DNA of 16,973 bases from Alphaproteobacteria bacterium (lineage in GTDB: Bacteria > Pseudomonadota > Alphaproteobacteria > Sphingomonadales > Sphingomonadaceae). The stretch covers positions 1 to 16,973 of the forward strand of contig JAHJWA010000287.1 of assembly GCA_018828205.1 (NCBI GenBank), written 5' to 3'. Each line of letters opens with the position of its first letter. Position 1 is the stretch's first letter. The notes under the pieces were generated by a model. That model did not search any database and was not told where the DNA came from. It saw only the letters and a list, made by a program, of their open reading frames with translations. Positions 6,812-13,818 of this stretch are shown here, piece after piece. The translations under genes were made by a program, and so were the position numbers.

Positions 6812-7876
6812 ATGACCCGCTCCTTCACCGCTCTCGCCCTCGGCCTCTTCGCACTGCCCGCCGTCCTCGCCACCCCCGCCGCAGCGCATGAGGAAGGGGC
6901 CTGGTCCCTGGCGATCCACGGCGGCGCGGGGACGCTGTCGCGCGCAAACATGACCCCCGAGCGCGAGGCGCAATACGAGGCGGCGCTGCAGACCGCGCTC
7001 GACGCCGGCGCGGCGGTGTTGCGCGGCGGCGGAACCGCGATGGATGCGGTCGAGGCGGCGATCCTGCTGATGGAGGACGATCCCAAGTTCAACGCCGGGC
7101 GCGGCGCGGTCTTCACCTGGGAAGGCGGCAACGAACTCGACGCCGCGGTGATGGACGGGCGCGATCGCTCGGCGGGCGCGGTCACCGGGGTCACGGAGAC
7201 CAAGAACCCGATCCTGCTCGCCCGCGCGGTGGTGCGCGACGGCCGCCATGTCTTCCTGAGCGGACCCGGCGCCGAGGAATTCGCGCGCGACCAGGGGATC
7301 GAGACCGCCGAGCCCGCCTGGTTCCAGACCGAGCCGCGCCGCGAAGCGCTCGAGCGGATGAAGGCCGACCGCCTCTCCGCCTATGATGTCGATCACAAAT
7401 TCGGCACTGTCGGCGCGGTGGCGCTCGACCAGTCGGGCAATCTGGCCGCGGGCACCTCGACCGGCGGGATGACCGGCAAGCGCTGGGGCCGGATCGGCGA
7501 TGCGCCGATGGTCGGCGCGGGCACCTATGCCGACAACCGCAGCTGCGCGGTCTCCGCCACCGGCGCGGGCGAATATTTCATCCGCGTCGGCGTCGCGCAC
7601 GAGATCTGCACCCGGTTGCGGCTGGCAGGAAGCACCGCGCTGGCCGAATTCGACAATGGCGTGCGCGAGGGCGGCGAGATCATGCTGACCGAAAAGCTGG
7701 TCGAGGGCGTCGCCGATGCCGTGCTCGCGGAGGTCAAGCAATTGGGCGGCGATGGCGGGGTGATCGTGGTCGCCCCCTCGGGCGCGGCGGTGTTCAGCTT
7801 CAACACCAGCGGCATGTACCGCGGCCGCGCGACCAGCGAAGGGATCAACGAGGTCGCGATCTTCGCCGAGGAGTAG
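6812..7876 (+). CDS. Exported isoaspartyl peptidase/L-asparaginase (plant-type, Ntn hydrolase)
   Basis: The 354-aa protein starts with a Sec signal peptide (M-T-R, hydrophobic core, A-T-P-A-A-A near residues 20-25) and continues into a plant-type asparaginase. Visible blocks are H36-G-G-A-G, F-N-A-G-R-G-A near 93-99, the autocleavage site K-F-G-T199-V-G-A-V with Thr199 as new N-terminal nucleophile, the T-S-T-G-G-M-T-G-K-R-W-G-R-I-G-D substrate loop (215-230), and T-G-A-G-E near 250-254. Such enzymes hydrolyse beta-aspartyl dipeptides and asparagine after self-cleavage into two subunits. I chose the ATG at 6812 because the signal peptide begins there; upstream codons in frame look like noise. 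No Shine-Dalgarno is visible. Its stop lies 3 nt from the convergent beta-lactamase stop. Confidence 0.94.
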   Translation: MTRSFTALALGLFALPAVLATPAAAHEEGAWSLAIHGGAGTLSRANMTPEREAQYEAALQTALDAGAAVLRGGGTAMDAVEAAILLMEDDPKFNAGRGAVFTWEGGNELDAAVMDGRDRSAGAVTGVTETKNPILLARAVVRDGRHVFLSGPGAEEFARDQGIETAEPAWFQTEPRREALERMKADRLSAYDVDHKFGTVGAVALDQSGNLAAGTSTGGMTGKRWGRIGDAPMVGAGTYADNRSCAVSATGAGEYFIRVGVAHEICTRLRLAGSTALAEFDNGVREGGEIMLTEKLVEGVADAVLAEVKQLGGDGGVIVVAPSGAAVFSFNTSGMYRGRATSEGINEVAIFAEE

Positions 7877-7879
7877 GGG

Positions 7880-8815
7880 CTAGACCGGGGCGTCCGCGCC
7901 CAGCGGTCGCATCCAGTCGCCCAGCACGCTACCGATCCGGGCGAAGCCTGCGTCCGCCCGCTCCGCCGTTATCTGCCCGGCCCGCACGGGCGAGCGGTGG
8001 TAGACCGCAAAGGTCACCGGAGCGCCGCCCGGTGCGATCGCATAGCCGATGTCGCCGCGGACGAAGGGCGCGTCGGGCCAGTCACCCGATGTGCCGGTCT
8101 TGTCGCCCGTTTCCCATCCTGACGGCAGACCCGCACGAACGCGCTTCGCGCCGGTCTCGGTCGCGGTCATCCAGCCGCGCAGTTGCGCCTGTTGCTTGGC
8201 TGCCAGCGGGGCCTTCGCCGAGAATAGCAGGCGGTGAAGCGTGCGCGCCATGGCTTGCGGCGTCGTCGTGTCGCGCGGATCGCCCGGCGGCACCCGGTTG
8301 AGATCGGGTTCGTTCCGGTCGAGCCGCGAAACGGGATCGCCGGTGCCACGCCAGAATGCGGTCAATGCCGCAGGTCCGCCGAGCCGGGCGAGCAGCAGGT
8401 TCGCGGCGGTGTTGTCGGACAGCACCTGCGCCGCCTCGGCAAGTTCGCGCCAGGTCGCGCCCTTGGCCAGTCGCGCCTCGGCGAACGGGCGGTAGGGCAC
8501 GAGATCGGCCTCGGTCCAGCGGGTCCGCTCGGACAGATCGATCCGGCCCTCGCGCTCCGCCGCGAGCGCCAGTGCGGCGAGCGAGGCCTTGAAGGTCGAG
8601 GCCATGGCGAAGCGCTCGGCACCCCGATGGGCAAAGCTGCGGCCAGACCGCGCGTCGTGGAACGCCACTCCGAAAGCCCCGCCGGTCGCCGCCTCGATCG
8701 CCTGCATGCTGGCTTTCAACCGCCCGGCATCCGAACCCAGCAGCGGTGCGCAGCCTGCCATCCCCCAGGCGGCAAATCCCCCGATCCCGGCGATGATCTC
8801 CCTGCGAGTCGTCAT
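7880..8815 (-). CDS. bla: Class A (serine) beta-lactamase, probable Tat-exported lipoprotein
   Basis: All four class A active-site elements are present in order in this 311-aa protein: S73-T-F-K76, S133-D-N135, the E169-P-D-L-N173 omega-loop motif, and K239-T-G241. It should therefore be a working penicillinase-fold hydrolase of the periplasm, although its spectrum cannot be read from sequence. The N-terminus (T-T-R-R-E-I-I-A-G) has twin arginines and a hydrophobic stretch ending in M-A-G-C22, a plausible lipobox, so Tat export and lipid anchoring are inferred. The ATG overlaps the pheA stop by 4 nt (ATGA), so translation is probably coupled to a housekeeping biosynthetic gene; no regulator of the AmpR or BlaI type is next to it. 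It is probably intrinsic rather than recently acquired. Confidence 0.92.
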   Translation of the reverse strand: MTTRREIIAGIGGFAAWGMAGCAPLLGSDAGRLKASMQAIEAATGGAFGVAFHDARSGRSFAHRGAERFAMASTFKASLAALALAAEREGRIDLSERTRWTEADLVPYRPFAEARLAKGATWRELAEAAQVLSDNTAANLLLARLGGPAALTAFWRGTGDPVSRLDRNEPDLNRVPPGDPRDTTTPQAMARTLHRLLFSAKAPLAAKQQAQLRGWMTATETGAKRVRAGLPSGWETGDKTGTSGDWPDAPFVRGDIGYAIAPGGAPVTFAVYHRSPVRAGQITAERADAGFARIGSVLGDWMRPLGADAPV

Positions 8816-9705
8816 CCCCGCTTGCGCGCCTGCGCGTAGCTGCCGAGCAGCCGCACGCTGTTGCAGTGGAACGCCAGCTCGTCGAGCGCATGGTCCACGC
8901 GCGGGTCGCCCGGCGCGCCCTCGATATCGGCATAGAACATGGTCGCGGCAAAGCTGGCGCCCTTCTGGTAGCTTTCCAGCTTGGTCATGTTGACGCCATT
9001 GGTCGCGAAACAGCCGAGCGCCTTGTAGAGCGCCGCGGGGACGTTCTTCACCTCGAAGATGAAGGTCGTCATCGGCTGCGCGCCGTCCAGCCCCGCGGGA
9101 TCGCGCGCTTCCCTCGCCAGCAAGACGAAGCGCGTGGTGTTGTCGTGCGCATCCTCGACGCCATGCTCGACGATCGTGAGGCCATAGAGCTCGGCCGCCA
9201 TCGGCGGGGCCAGCGCCGCCAGTTCCGGTCGCCCGCGCTCGGCCACGAAAGCCGCCGCCCCGGCGGTGTCGGCATAGGCCATCGGCACGATCCCGCGCGC
9301 CAGCAGATATTCGCGCGACTGGCCCAGCGCCTGGGGATGGCTGTAAGCGGCCTCGAAGGGACCCTGGCCCAGCGCCATCAGCGCATGGGTGATGGGCATG
9401 AAATGCTCGGCCACGATCGCCAGCCCGCTTTCGGGCAGCAGGAAATGGATGTCGGACACCCGCCCGTGCTGCGAATTCTCGATCGGGATCATCGCCGCGC
9501 CCGCCTGTCCGGCTTTCACCGCGTCGAGCGCGTCCTCGAAGCCGTAGCAGGGCAGCGGCAGCGCCTCGGGCGCGAACTGCATCACCGCCTGGTGCGAATT
9601 GGATCCGGGCGCGCCGCCGAAAGCGATGGTCCGCGCCGGATCGGCCTGCGCCGCGGCGCGCATCGTGTCGACCATGGCGAGGGCGGGCTGGGGAAATTTG
9701 CGCAT
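8812..9705 (-). CDS. pheA: Prephenate dehydratase with ACT domain
   Basis: PheA converts prephenate to phenylpyruvate in phenylalanine synthesis. The 297-aa protein has the dehydratase domain at about 27-205 (A-F-G-G-A-P-G-S-N-S start, M-I-P-I-E-N-S near 72-78, and the catalytic T191-R-F motif in H-D-N-T-T-R-F-V-L) and a C-terminal ACT domain at about 212-293 (V-K-N-V-P-A-A-L-Y and L-E-S-Y blocks) that should bind phenylalanine for feedback inhibition. There is no chorismate mutase domain, so it is the monofunctional form. I chose the ATG at 9705; an ATG at 9675 is also possible. No Shine-Dalgarno is present, and a CGATAG box ends 9 nt before the ATG. The beta-lactamase gene overlaps its stop by 4 nt. 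Confidence 0.94.
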   Translation of the reverse strand: MRKFPQPALAMVDTMRAAAQADPARTIAFGGAPGSNSHQAVMQFAPEALPLPCYGFEDALDAVKAGQAGAAMIPIENSQHGRVSDIHFLLPESGLAIVAEHFMPITHALMALGQGPFEAAYSHPQALGQSREYLLARGIVPMAYADTAGAAAFVAERGRPELAALAPPMAAELYGLTIVEHGVEDAHDNTTRFVLLAREARDPAGLDGAQPMTTFIFEVKNVPAALYKALGCFATNGVNMTKLESYQKGASFAATMFYADIEGAPGDPRVDHALDELAFHCNSVRLLGSYAQARKRG

Positions 9706-9855
9706 GGCGGCGTGCTATCGGCGCCCCGCAACCCCCGCAAGCGAATTGCAGCGCGCACAGAGCAAGGCGCGTCGGTCGCACTTGCACACGGGGCCTTGCC
9801 ACCGTAGAGCGGCGCCCAACCGACATCACAACACCAGTTTGCGGACGATTCACGC

Positions 9856-10530
9856 ATGGACGACAAGTTCAATACCGCCTCCGGATGGGTTCTCTTCGCC
9901 GGGATCGTCGCGCTCGGCGCCTCGATCGGTTCGGGAATGTATTTCCACGCCGACAGCCCCGAAATGCCCGAAGAGCCCGGCTATTTCATCGACGCCCCCG
10001 AAGAGGGTGCGGGCGAAGACGCCGGTCCGGATCTGGGCACGCTGCTGGCATCCGCCGATGCCGCCGCGGGCGAAGCGGTGTTCGCCAAATGCACCGCCTG
10101 CCACACGATCGAGCAGGGCGGGGCGAGCGGTATCGGGCCGAATCTGTACGGCGTGATGGGTACCGCGATCGGCGGGCATGCGCCGGGCTTTGCCTATTCG
10201 AGCGCGCTGACCGAACACGGCGGCCAGTGGAGCTGGGAAAACATGAACGACTGGCTCACCAGCCCGCGCGCTTTCGCCAGCGGCACGAAGATGAGCTTCG
10301 CGGGTCTTTCCGATCCCGAGGATCGCGCCAATGTGATGGAATATCTCGCCGCCAACGGTGGCGCGCCGGCCAAGCCCGCGCCCGTCGCTCCGGCAGCCGA
10401 GGAAGGCGTGGACTCACCGGGCGAAGGTCCGGGCGTGACGGAAGGTTCGGCACCGAGCGTTCCGGAATCGGTCGGGGCAATGGGCTCCGAACAGCCGGTT
10501 CCCTCCGGTCCGGTCGAGCCGAGCGAATAA
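9856..10530 (+). CDS. Membrane-anchored c-type cytochrome (CycM/cytochrome c552 type)
   Basis: The 224-aa protein has an uncleaved N-terminal membrane anchor (about residues 10-29), an acidic linker (32-60), and a class I cytochrome c domain (about 65-168) with heme site C79-T-A-C-H83 and distal ligand M146 in G-T-K-M-S-F-A-G. The anchored layout matches CycM-like cytochromes that carry electrons from the bc1 complex to terminal oxidases on the periplasmic face of the inner membrane. An unusual 55-residue tail rich in Pro, Glu, Gly and Ser follows the heme domain. The ATG at 9856 has only a weak GGA upstream. A CTTGCA (9781-9786) and GTAGAG (9804-9809) pair 17 nt apart could be a weak promoter. 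The gene is divergent from pheA. Confidence 0.92.
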   Translation: MDDKFNTASGWVLFAGIVALGASIGSGMYFHADSPEMPEEPGYFIDAPEEGAGEDAGPDLGTLLASADAAAGEAVFAKCTACHTIEQGGASGIGPNLYGVMGTAIGGHAPGFAYSSALTEHGGQWSWENMNDWLTSPRAFASGTKMSFAGLSDPEDRANVMEYLAANGGAPAKPAPVAPAAEEGVDSPGEGPGVTEGSAPSVPESVGAMGSEQPVPSGPVEPSE

Positions 10531-10580
10531 GACCGCGCCTCGGTCGCGAACCGGCCGTCTGAGTACAATCGAATGCGGGT

Positions 10581-10610
10581 AAAGGGGCCGCGCCGCTAGC
10601 TGCGGCCCTT
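10581..10610 (-). terminator. Candidate Rho-independent terminator of the ppx-rlmE operon
   Basis: Read on the minus strand, GGGCCGC (10608-10602) pairs perfectly with GCGGCCC (10591-10585) around a 10-nt loop that contains the rlmE stop codon; the 3' arm is followed by CTTT. Flanking AA and TT can extend the stem past a bulged C. The T-tract is short, so efficiency is uncertain. Confidence 0.4.
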
Positions 10611-11261
10611 GAACCCTTGCGCCACCACATACCATTCCGACGAGCCCTTGCGGCTGGCCGGCGGCTTGGCGTGTTTCACCGTGCGGAAATGCTTCTTGAG
10701 CAGGGTGAGCAGTTCGGCATCCGTGCCGCCCGCCAGCACCTTGGCGATGAAGGTGCCGCCCGGTGCCAGCGTCTCGATCGCGTACCAGGCGCCCGCCTCG
10801 ACCAGCCCCATGGTGCGCAGGTGGTCGGTCTGCTTGTGGCCCACCGTGTTGGCGGCCATGTCGCTCATCACCAGATCGGGCGCGCCATCCAGCGCTTCCT
10901 CCATCGCCCCGGGGGCGGCATCGTCGAGGAAATCCATCTCGAAGATGGTGACGCCCTCGATCGGCTCGGTCGGGAGCAGGTCGATCCCGACGATCGCGGC
11001 CTTGGGCGCGACCTTGCGGACGACCTGGCTCCAGCCACCGGGCGCGATGCCGAGATCGACCACCCGCTCGACGCCTTTGAGCAGCGCGAATTTCTCGTCG
11101 AGCTCGATCAGCTTGTAGGCCGCGCGGCTGCGATAGCCATCGGCCTTGGCCTGTTTGACGTAAGGGTCGTTGAGCTGGCGCTCGAGCCAGCGGGTCGAGG
11201 ATGCGGTGCGCCCCTTCGCCGTCTTGACCCGCCGGTCCGAATCGCGGCCCGAGCGGCTCAC
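10596..11261 (-). CDS. rlmE: 23S rRNA (uridine-2'-O)-methyltransferase RlmE (RrmJ/FtsJ)
   Basis: RlmE uses S-adenosylmethionine to methylate the 2'-OH of U2552 in the A-loop of 23S rRNA during large-subunit maturation. The 221-aa protein has a basic N-terminal extension, the SAM site V-D-L-G-I-A-P-G-G-W (68-77), and the K-D-K-E catalytic set: K50 (R-A-A-Y-K-L), D134 (M-S-D-M-A-A-N), K174 (F-I-A-K-V) and E209 (S-S-E-W-Y). The start is a GTG at 11261 that overlaps the ppx stop by 4 nt (GTGA) and has AGGA and GGGAG upstream inside ppx. Without this start choice the frame runs on in antisense through ppx. Translational coupling to ppx/gppA is likely. Confidence 0.95.
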   Translation of the reverse strand: MSRSGRDSDRRVKTAKGRTASSTRWLERQLNDPYVKQAKADGYRSRAAYKLIELDEKFALLKGVERVVDLGIAPGGWSQVVRKVAPKAAIVGIDLLPTEPIEGVTIFEMDFLDDAAPGAMEEALDGAPDLVMSDMAANTVGHKQTDHLRTMGLVEAGAWYAIETLAPGGTFIAKVLAGGTDAELLTLLKKHFRTVKHAKPPASRKGSSEWYVVAQGFKGRS

Positions 11262-12448
11262 AGATCCTGCTCCCGCATCCGCAGGCGGTTTTCGCGGCTG
11301 CGCTCGGCCACTTCGTCGGCGGCCATCAGGCTGCGCAATATGCCTTCGCGGATGCCGCGGTCGGCCACCGCGAGTTCCTGGGCGGGCCAGATGTCGAGGA
11401 TCGATTCCAGGATCGCGCAGCCCGCGACCACCAGATTGGCGCGGTCGTCGCCGATGCAGGGCAGGGTGCGCCGGTCGACCTCGCTCATGGTCGACAGCCG
11501 CAGCGAGATGTCGCGCATCGAGCGCGAGGGCACGATCAGCCCGTCGACCGCGCGGCGGTCGTATTGCGGCAGTTCGAGATGGATGCTGGCCAGAGTGGTC
11601 ACCGTGCCGCTGGTGCCCAGCAGGCGGATGGGTCCCGATTGCCGCGCGGTCCCGGCGATGCGCTCGGCGAAGGGGGCGAAGCTTTCCGACACCAGCCGGC
11701 GCATCTCGGCATAGCGCGCCGCGCGGCCATGCTTGGTGCCGTCGGGCGGCTGAACCGAATCGGTCAGCGAGACCACGCCCCAGGGCACGCTCAGCCAGTC
11801 GAGGATGCGCGGGACCGGGCCACCCGGCTCGATCAGCACCAGCTCGGTCGAGCCGCCACCGATGTCGAAGATGACCGCGGGGCCGACACCGTCCTCGAGC
11901 AGGATATGGCAGCCCAGTACCGCCAGCCGCGCCTCTTCCTGCGCCGAGATGATGTCGAGCGCGATCCCGGTCTCCTCGCGGACGCGTTCGATGAAGGCCT
12001 CGCCGTTGGAGGCGCGGCGGCAGGCCTCGGTCGCGACCGAGCGCGCCAGATGGACATTGCGGCGGCGCAGCTTCTCGGCGCAGACATGCAGCGCGCCCAG
12101 CGTACGCTCCATCGCCGCGTCGGACAGTTTGCCCGAAGCGGCCAGTCCTTCGCCAAGGCGGACCACGCGGCTGAATGCATCGATCACGGTAAAATTCTCG
12201 CCCGAAGGCCGCGCGATGAGCAGGCGGCAATTGTTGGTGCCCAGATCGAGCGCGGCATAGGCCTGGCGGCGCGGACTGGCTTCGTAGCGGACAGGACCAG
12301 GCGGTGCGTTGAGAGCGCCGCTGGAATCGCGGGCTTTCCTGTCGGGCCGGGAGGGGCGCTTGTAGCGGAAATCGGCTACCTTGCCGGACGTCTTACCCCT
12401 TCGCTTGCCAGCCTCTGTGCGCAAGTCCGGCGGAAAATGGTCCGCCAT
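11258..12448 (-). CDS. Ppx/GppA-family exopolyphosphatase / guanosine pentaphosphatase
   Basis: The 396-aa protein belongs to the ASKHA-fold Ppx/GppA family, which removes phosphate from polyphosphate or converts pppGpp to ppGpp. Motifs are A-A-L-D-L-G-T-N-N-C-R (65-75, phosphate 1 loop), S-V-A-T-E-A-C-R-R-A, F-D-I-G-G-G-S-T-E (phosphate 2 loop) and L-L-G-T-S-G-T-V-T-T. It has only the two ASKHA subdomains and lacks the C-terminal HD-like domains of E. coli Ppx. A Lys/Arg-rich, probably disordered extension covers residues 1-62. I chose the ATG at 12448 (MADHFPPDL) because the frame further upstream runs backwards through the tRNA. A GGGAGG lies upstream but 16 nt away. It is the first gene of a pair with rlmE. 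Ppx versus GppA activity cannot be told apart here. Confidence 0.9.
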   Translation of the reverse strand: MADHFPPDLRTEAGKRRGKTSGKVADFRYKRPSRPDRKARDSSGALNAPPGPVRYEASPRRQAYAALDLGTNNCRLLIARPSGENFTVIDAFSRVVRLGEGLAASGKLSDAAMERTLGALHVCAEKLRRRNVHLARSVATEACRRASNGEAFIERVREETGIALDIISAQEEARLAVLGCHILLEDGVGPAVIFDIGGGSTELVLIEPGGPVPRILDWLSVPWGVVSLTDSVQPPDGTKHGRAARYAEMRRLVSESFAPFAERIAGTARQSGPIRLLGTSGTVTTLASIHLELPQYDRRAVDGLIVPSRSMRDISLRLSTMSEVDRRTLPCIGDDRANLVVAGCAILESILDIWPAQELAVADRGIREGILRSLMAADEVAERSRENRLRMREQDL

Positions 12449-12565
12449 GGCAAATCTTTCTGTTTCCTCCCGCGCTCCGAAAAACCCGGCGCGGGGACCT
12501 GACACACTTGCTACAGCCGAAGCCGCGCGGGAGCAAGGACTTGCGAGGGCTGGCGTGCGAGCGGT

Positions 12566-12594
12566 CTTGACCTGCCCGGAACTCCCACCTAGAT
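12566..12594 (+). promoter_or_regulatory. Promoter of tRNA-Gln(CUG)
   Basis: CTTGAC (12566-12571), 17 nt, then CTAGAT (12589-12594) matches the alphaproteobacterial housekeeping consensus CTTGAC-N17-CTATAT at 11 of 12 positions. Transcription would start near 12601, about 43 nt before the mature tRNA, a normal 5' leader for RNase P processing. This is the best promoter match I found in the window. Confidence 0.65.
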
Positions 12595-12643
12595 GGCCGC
12601 CTCGCGCCGGGGCGCAGGCGAGTCCCGCCCACCCCGGTGCCGA

Positions 12644-12717
12644 TGCCCCGTCGTCTAATGGTAAGACTACGGACTCTGACTCCGTCAATTGAGGTTCGAA
12701 TCCTCACGGGGCATCCA
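12644..12717 (+). tRNA. tRNA-Gln (anticodon CUG)
   Basis: The 74-nt sequence folds as a full cloverleaf. The acceptor stem TGCCCCG pairs with CGGGGCA and keeps the U1-A72 pair typical of tRNA-Gln; there is a short D arm, an anticodon stem ACGGA/TCCGT and the loop CTCTGAC. The anticodon CTG lies at 12676-12678 and reads CAG. The T arm is GAGG-TTCGAAT-CCTC, followed by discriminator T12714 and an encoded CCA (12715-12717). Its own promoter lies upstream. The 3' end borders an integrase gene and an abrupt change to AT-rich sequence, marking it as the integration site of the neighbouring element, which has kept the tRNA intact. Confidence 0.95.
12676..12717 (+). other. Probable attachment site (attL) in the 3' half of tRNA-Gln
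   Basis: An integrase gene 54 nt away, facing the tRNA, and the sharp composition change right after the CCA indicate that integration used the 3' part of this tRNA gene. Tyrosine integrases commonly use the stretch from the anticodon loop to the 3' end as core. The exact core cannot be defined because the matching copy (attR) is beyond the right edge; the coordinates are the most likely span only. Confidence 0.5.
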
Positions 12718-12747
12718 CTTATCAGTCATTTTCCCAATAGTCCCTAT

Positions 12748-12788
12748 GGGTTAGTGTTATGAAGTGTCTAACTATTCGACCGGGTTAG
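12748..12788 (+). repeat. GGGTTAG direct repeats beside the attachment site
   Basis: GGGTTAG occurs at 12748-12754 and 12782-12788, 34 nt apart start to start, and the reverse complement CTAAC lies between them at 12768-12772. Short repeated motifs a few tens of bases from the core site are typical of integrase arm-type sites. Two copies of a 7-mer in an AT-rich stretch are only modest evidence. Confidence 0.35.
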
Positions 12789-12793
12789 ACACT
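12763..12793 (-). terminator. 10-bp inverted repeat across the integrase stop codon, candidate terminator
   Basis: AGTGTCTAAC (12763-12772) and GTTAGACACT (12784-12793) are perfect inverted copies around an 11-nt loop. On the minus strand the integrase stop TAG lies at the junction of loop and 3' arm, and TCATAAC follows. A terminator here would keep the element's transcript from running antisense through tRNA-Gln and into ppx. The lack of a real T-tract means it may instead be an integrase or accessory-protein binding site. Confidence 0.5.
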
Positions 12794-13818
12794 CCCTCGG
12801 GGTATGCCTTGGCCATTGCGCTATCAGCGCGCGCCGCGTTTCCGGTATCGCCAGCATAGCGACGATATTCGCGGACGGTCTTGTGTCCGGTGATCGCCAT
12901 GCCTTCTTCATCGGAGCAGCCCGCGTCTCTCAATCGACGCGCAGCCGCCTTCCGAAGCCCATGCGCAGAGCAGTGCGGCAGTCCCGCCGCGATGCACGCG
13001 CGTTTCACCATGTTGTAAAAGCCCTTGGCGCTGAACGCCTTGCCGTCCTTGTTTTCGAGCAGCAGCACCACGCCCAGCGGCCCCGCCTCGATTGCCTCGC
13101 GCAAGGGTGCGACCATTGGCACGTTGACCGCGCTGGAGGTCTTGCTTTGCTTCAAGCGAATGCGTCCGCCCGCAATGGCGCTGTGTGTGAGATAGCGCAC
13201 GTCTCCGCTGCGCTGTGCCCCGTAGAGCAGTAGGGCGAAGGCGAGCCGGGGCTTCGTGCCTAGCGGGTGCTTAGCCTCGAATGTGGAAAGCTCTGCCTCG
13301 GTCCAGCGGTGATAGCCTCCCGTATCGTCCGGCCTAGGCGGTCGGGTGTCTTTCACGGGATCGAAGGTGGGGGGCACCATCCGCTCGACGCGGGCGATGA
13401 TAAACAGTTGGTGCAGCAACTTGCGAAGGCGAGCAGCCGCGTGCGGCTTCTGCCGCATGGCGTTCATCAGGAGCTTGATTCGCTGCGCATCGAAGGCGCG
13501 CATAGGGTCGTCGCCAAACTTGGCGCGGAACCGCTCCAGCACGCCCCTATAGACGCCCTGGGTAGTGGGTCGCAGCTCCTGGAACGCAAGGTCGCTGTAA
13601 TAGCGGGAAATCACGTCAGAGACGCTGCCAGGCTTAATCCGGCTTGCGCCGATCGAAGGCTTGTCAGCATCCAGGCAAGCGGCATATTCGCGCTCGAAAT
13701 CCTTGGTGCCAAAAGGTGCCTGGAAGTAGTGCGCGGCATAGCCTTTGCGCCGGAAACGATAGCGCAGCTTGCCGTGCCGGTCGCGGAAGCTCGTCACATA
13801 GGGGAACGCCCGCTTCAT
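12772..13818 (-). CDS. int: Tyrosine recombinase integrase of the element
   Basis: The 348-aa site-specific recombinase should integrate and excise the element at tRNA-Gln. It has an N-terminal arm-binding-like region with aromatic/basic R-Y-R-F-R-R-K-G-Y (about 19-27), a SAM-like core-binding domain (about 62-155), and a catalytic domain with the full set R203 (G-A-Q-R-S-G-D), K226, H286-G-L-R289, H312 (I-T-G-H-K) and nucleophile Y321 (Y-R-R-Y-A). Nothing suggests inactivation. The ATG overlaps the stop of the 63-aa gene by 4 nt (ATGA). It is the last gene of a polycistronic unit that begins with the capsid gene, so integrase synthesis appears tied to late-gene transcription unless an internal promoter exists, which I did not find. 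It reads towards its attachment site. Confidence 0.95.
   Translation of the reverse strand: MKRAFPYVTSFRDRHGKLRYRFRRKGYAAHYFQAPFGTKDFEREYAACLDADKPSIGASRIKPGSVSDVISRYYSDLAFQELRPTTQGVYRGVLERFRAKFGDDPMRAFDAQRIKLLMNAMRQKPHAAARLRKLLHQLFIIARVERMVPPTFDPVKDTRPPRPDDTGGYHRWTEAELSTFEAKHPLGTKPRLAFALLLYGAQRSGDVRYLTHSAIAGGRIRLKQSKTSSAVNVPMVAPLREAIEAGPLGVVLLLENKDGKAFSAKGFYNMVKRACIAAGLPHCSAHGLRKAAARRLRDAGCSDEEGMAITGHKTVREYRRYAGDTGNAARADSAMAKAYPEGVSNPVE

Noticed and set aside
9781..9809. Promoter CTTGCA-N17-GTAGAG for the cytochrome c gene
   Set aside because: The -10 matches only 3 of 6 positions; noted in the gene entry but not called as a separate feature.
10531..10545. GACCG-CGCCT-CGGTC hairpin right after the cytochrome c stop
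   Set aside because: The 5-bp stem has no T-tract after it; too weak to call a terminator, though it may contribute.
12449..12688. Upstream extension of the ppx/gppA frame
   Set aside because: It would read through the tRNA-Gln gene in antisense; the ATG at 12448 gives a normal-length protein.
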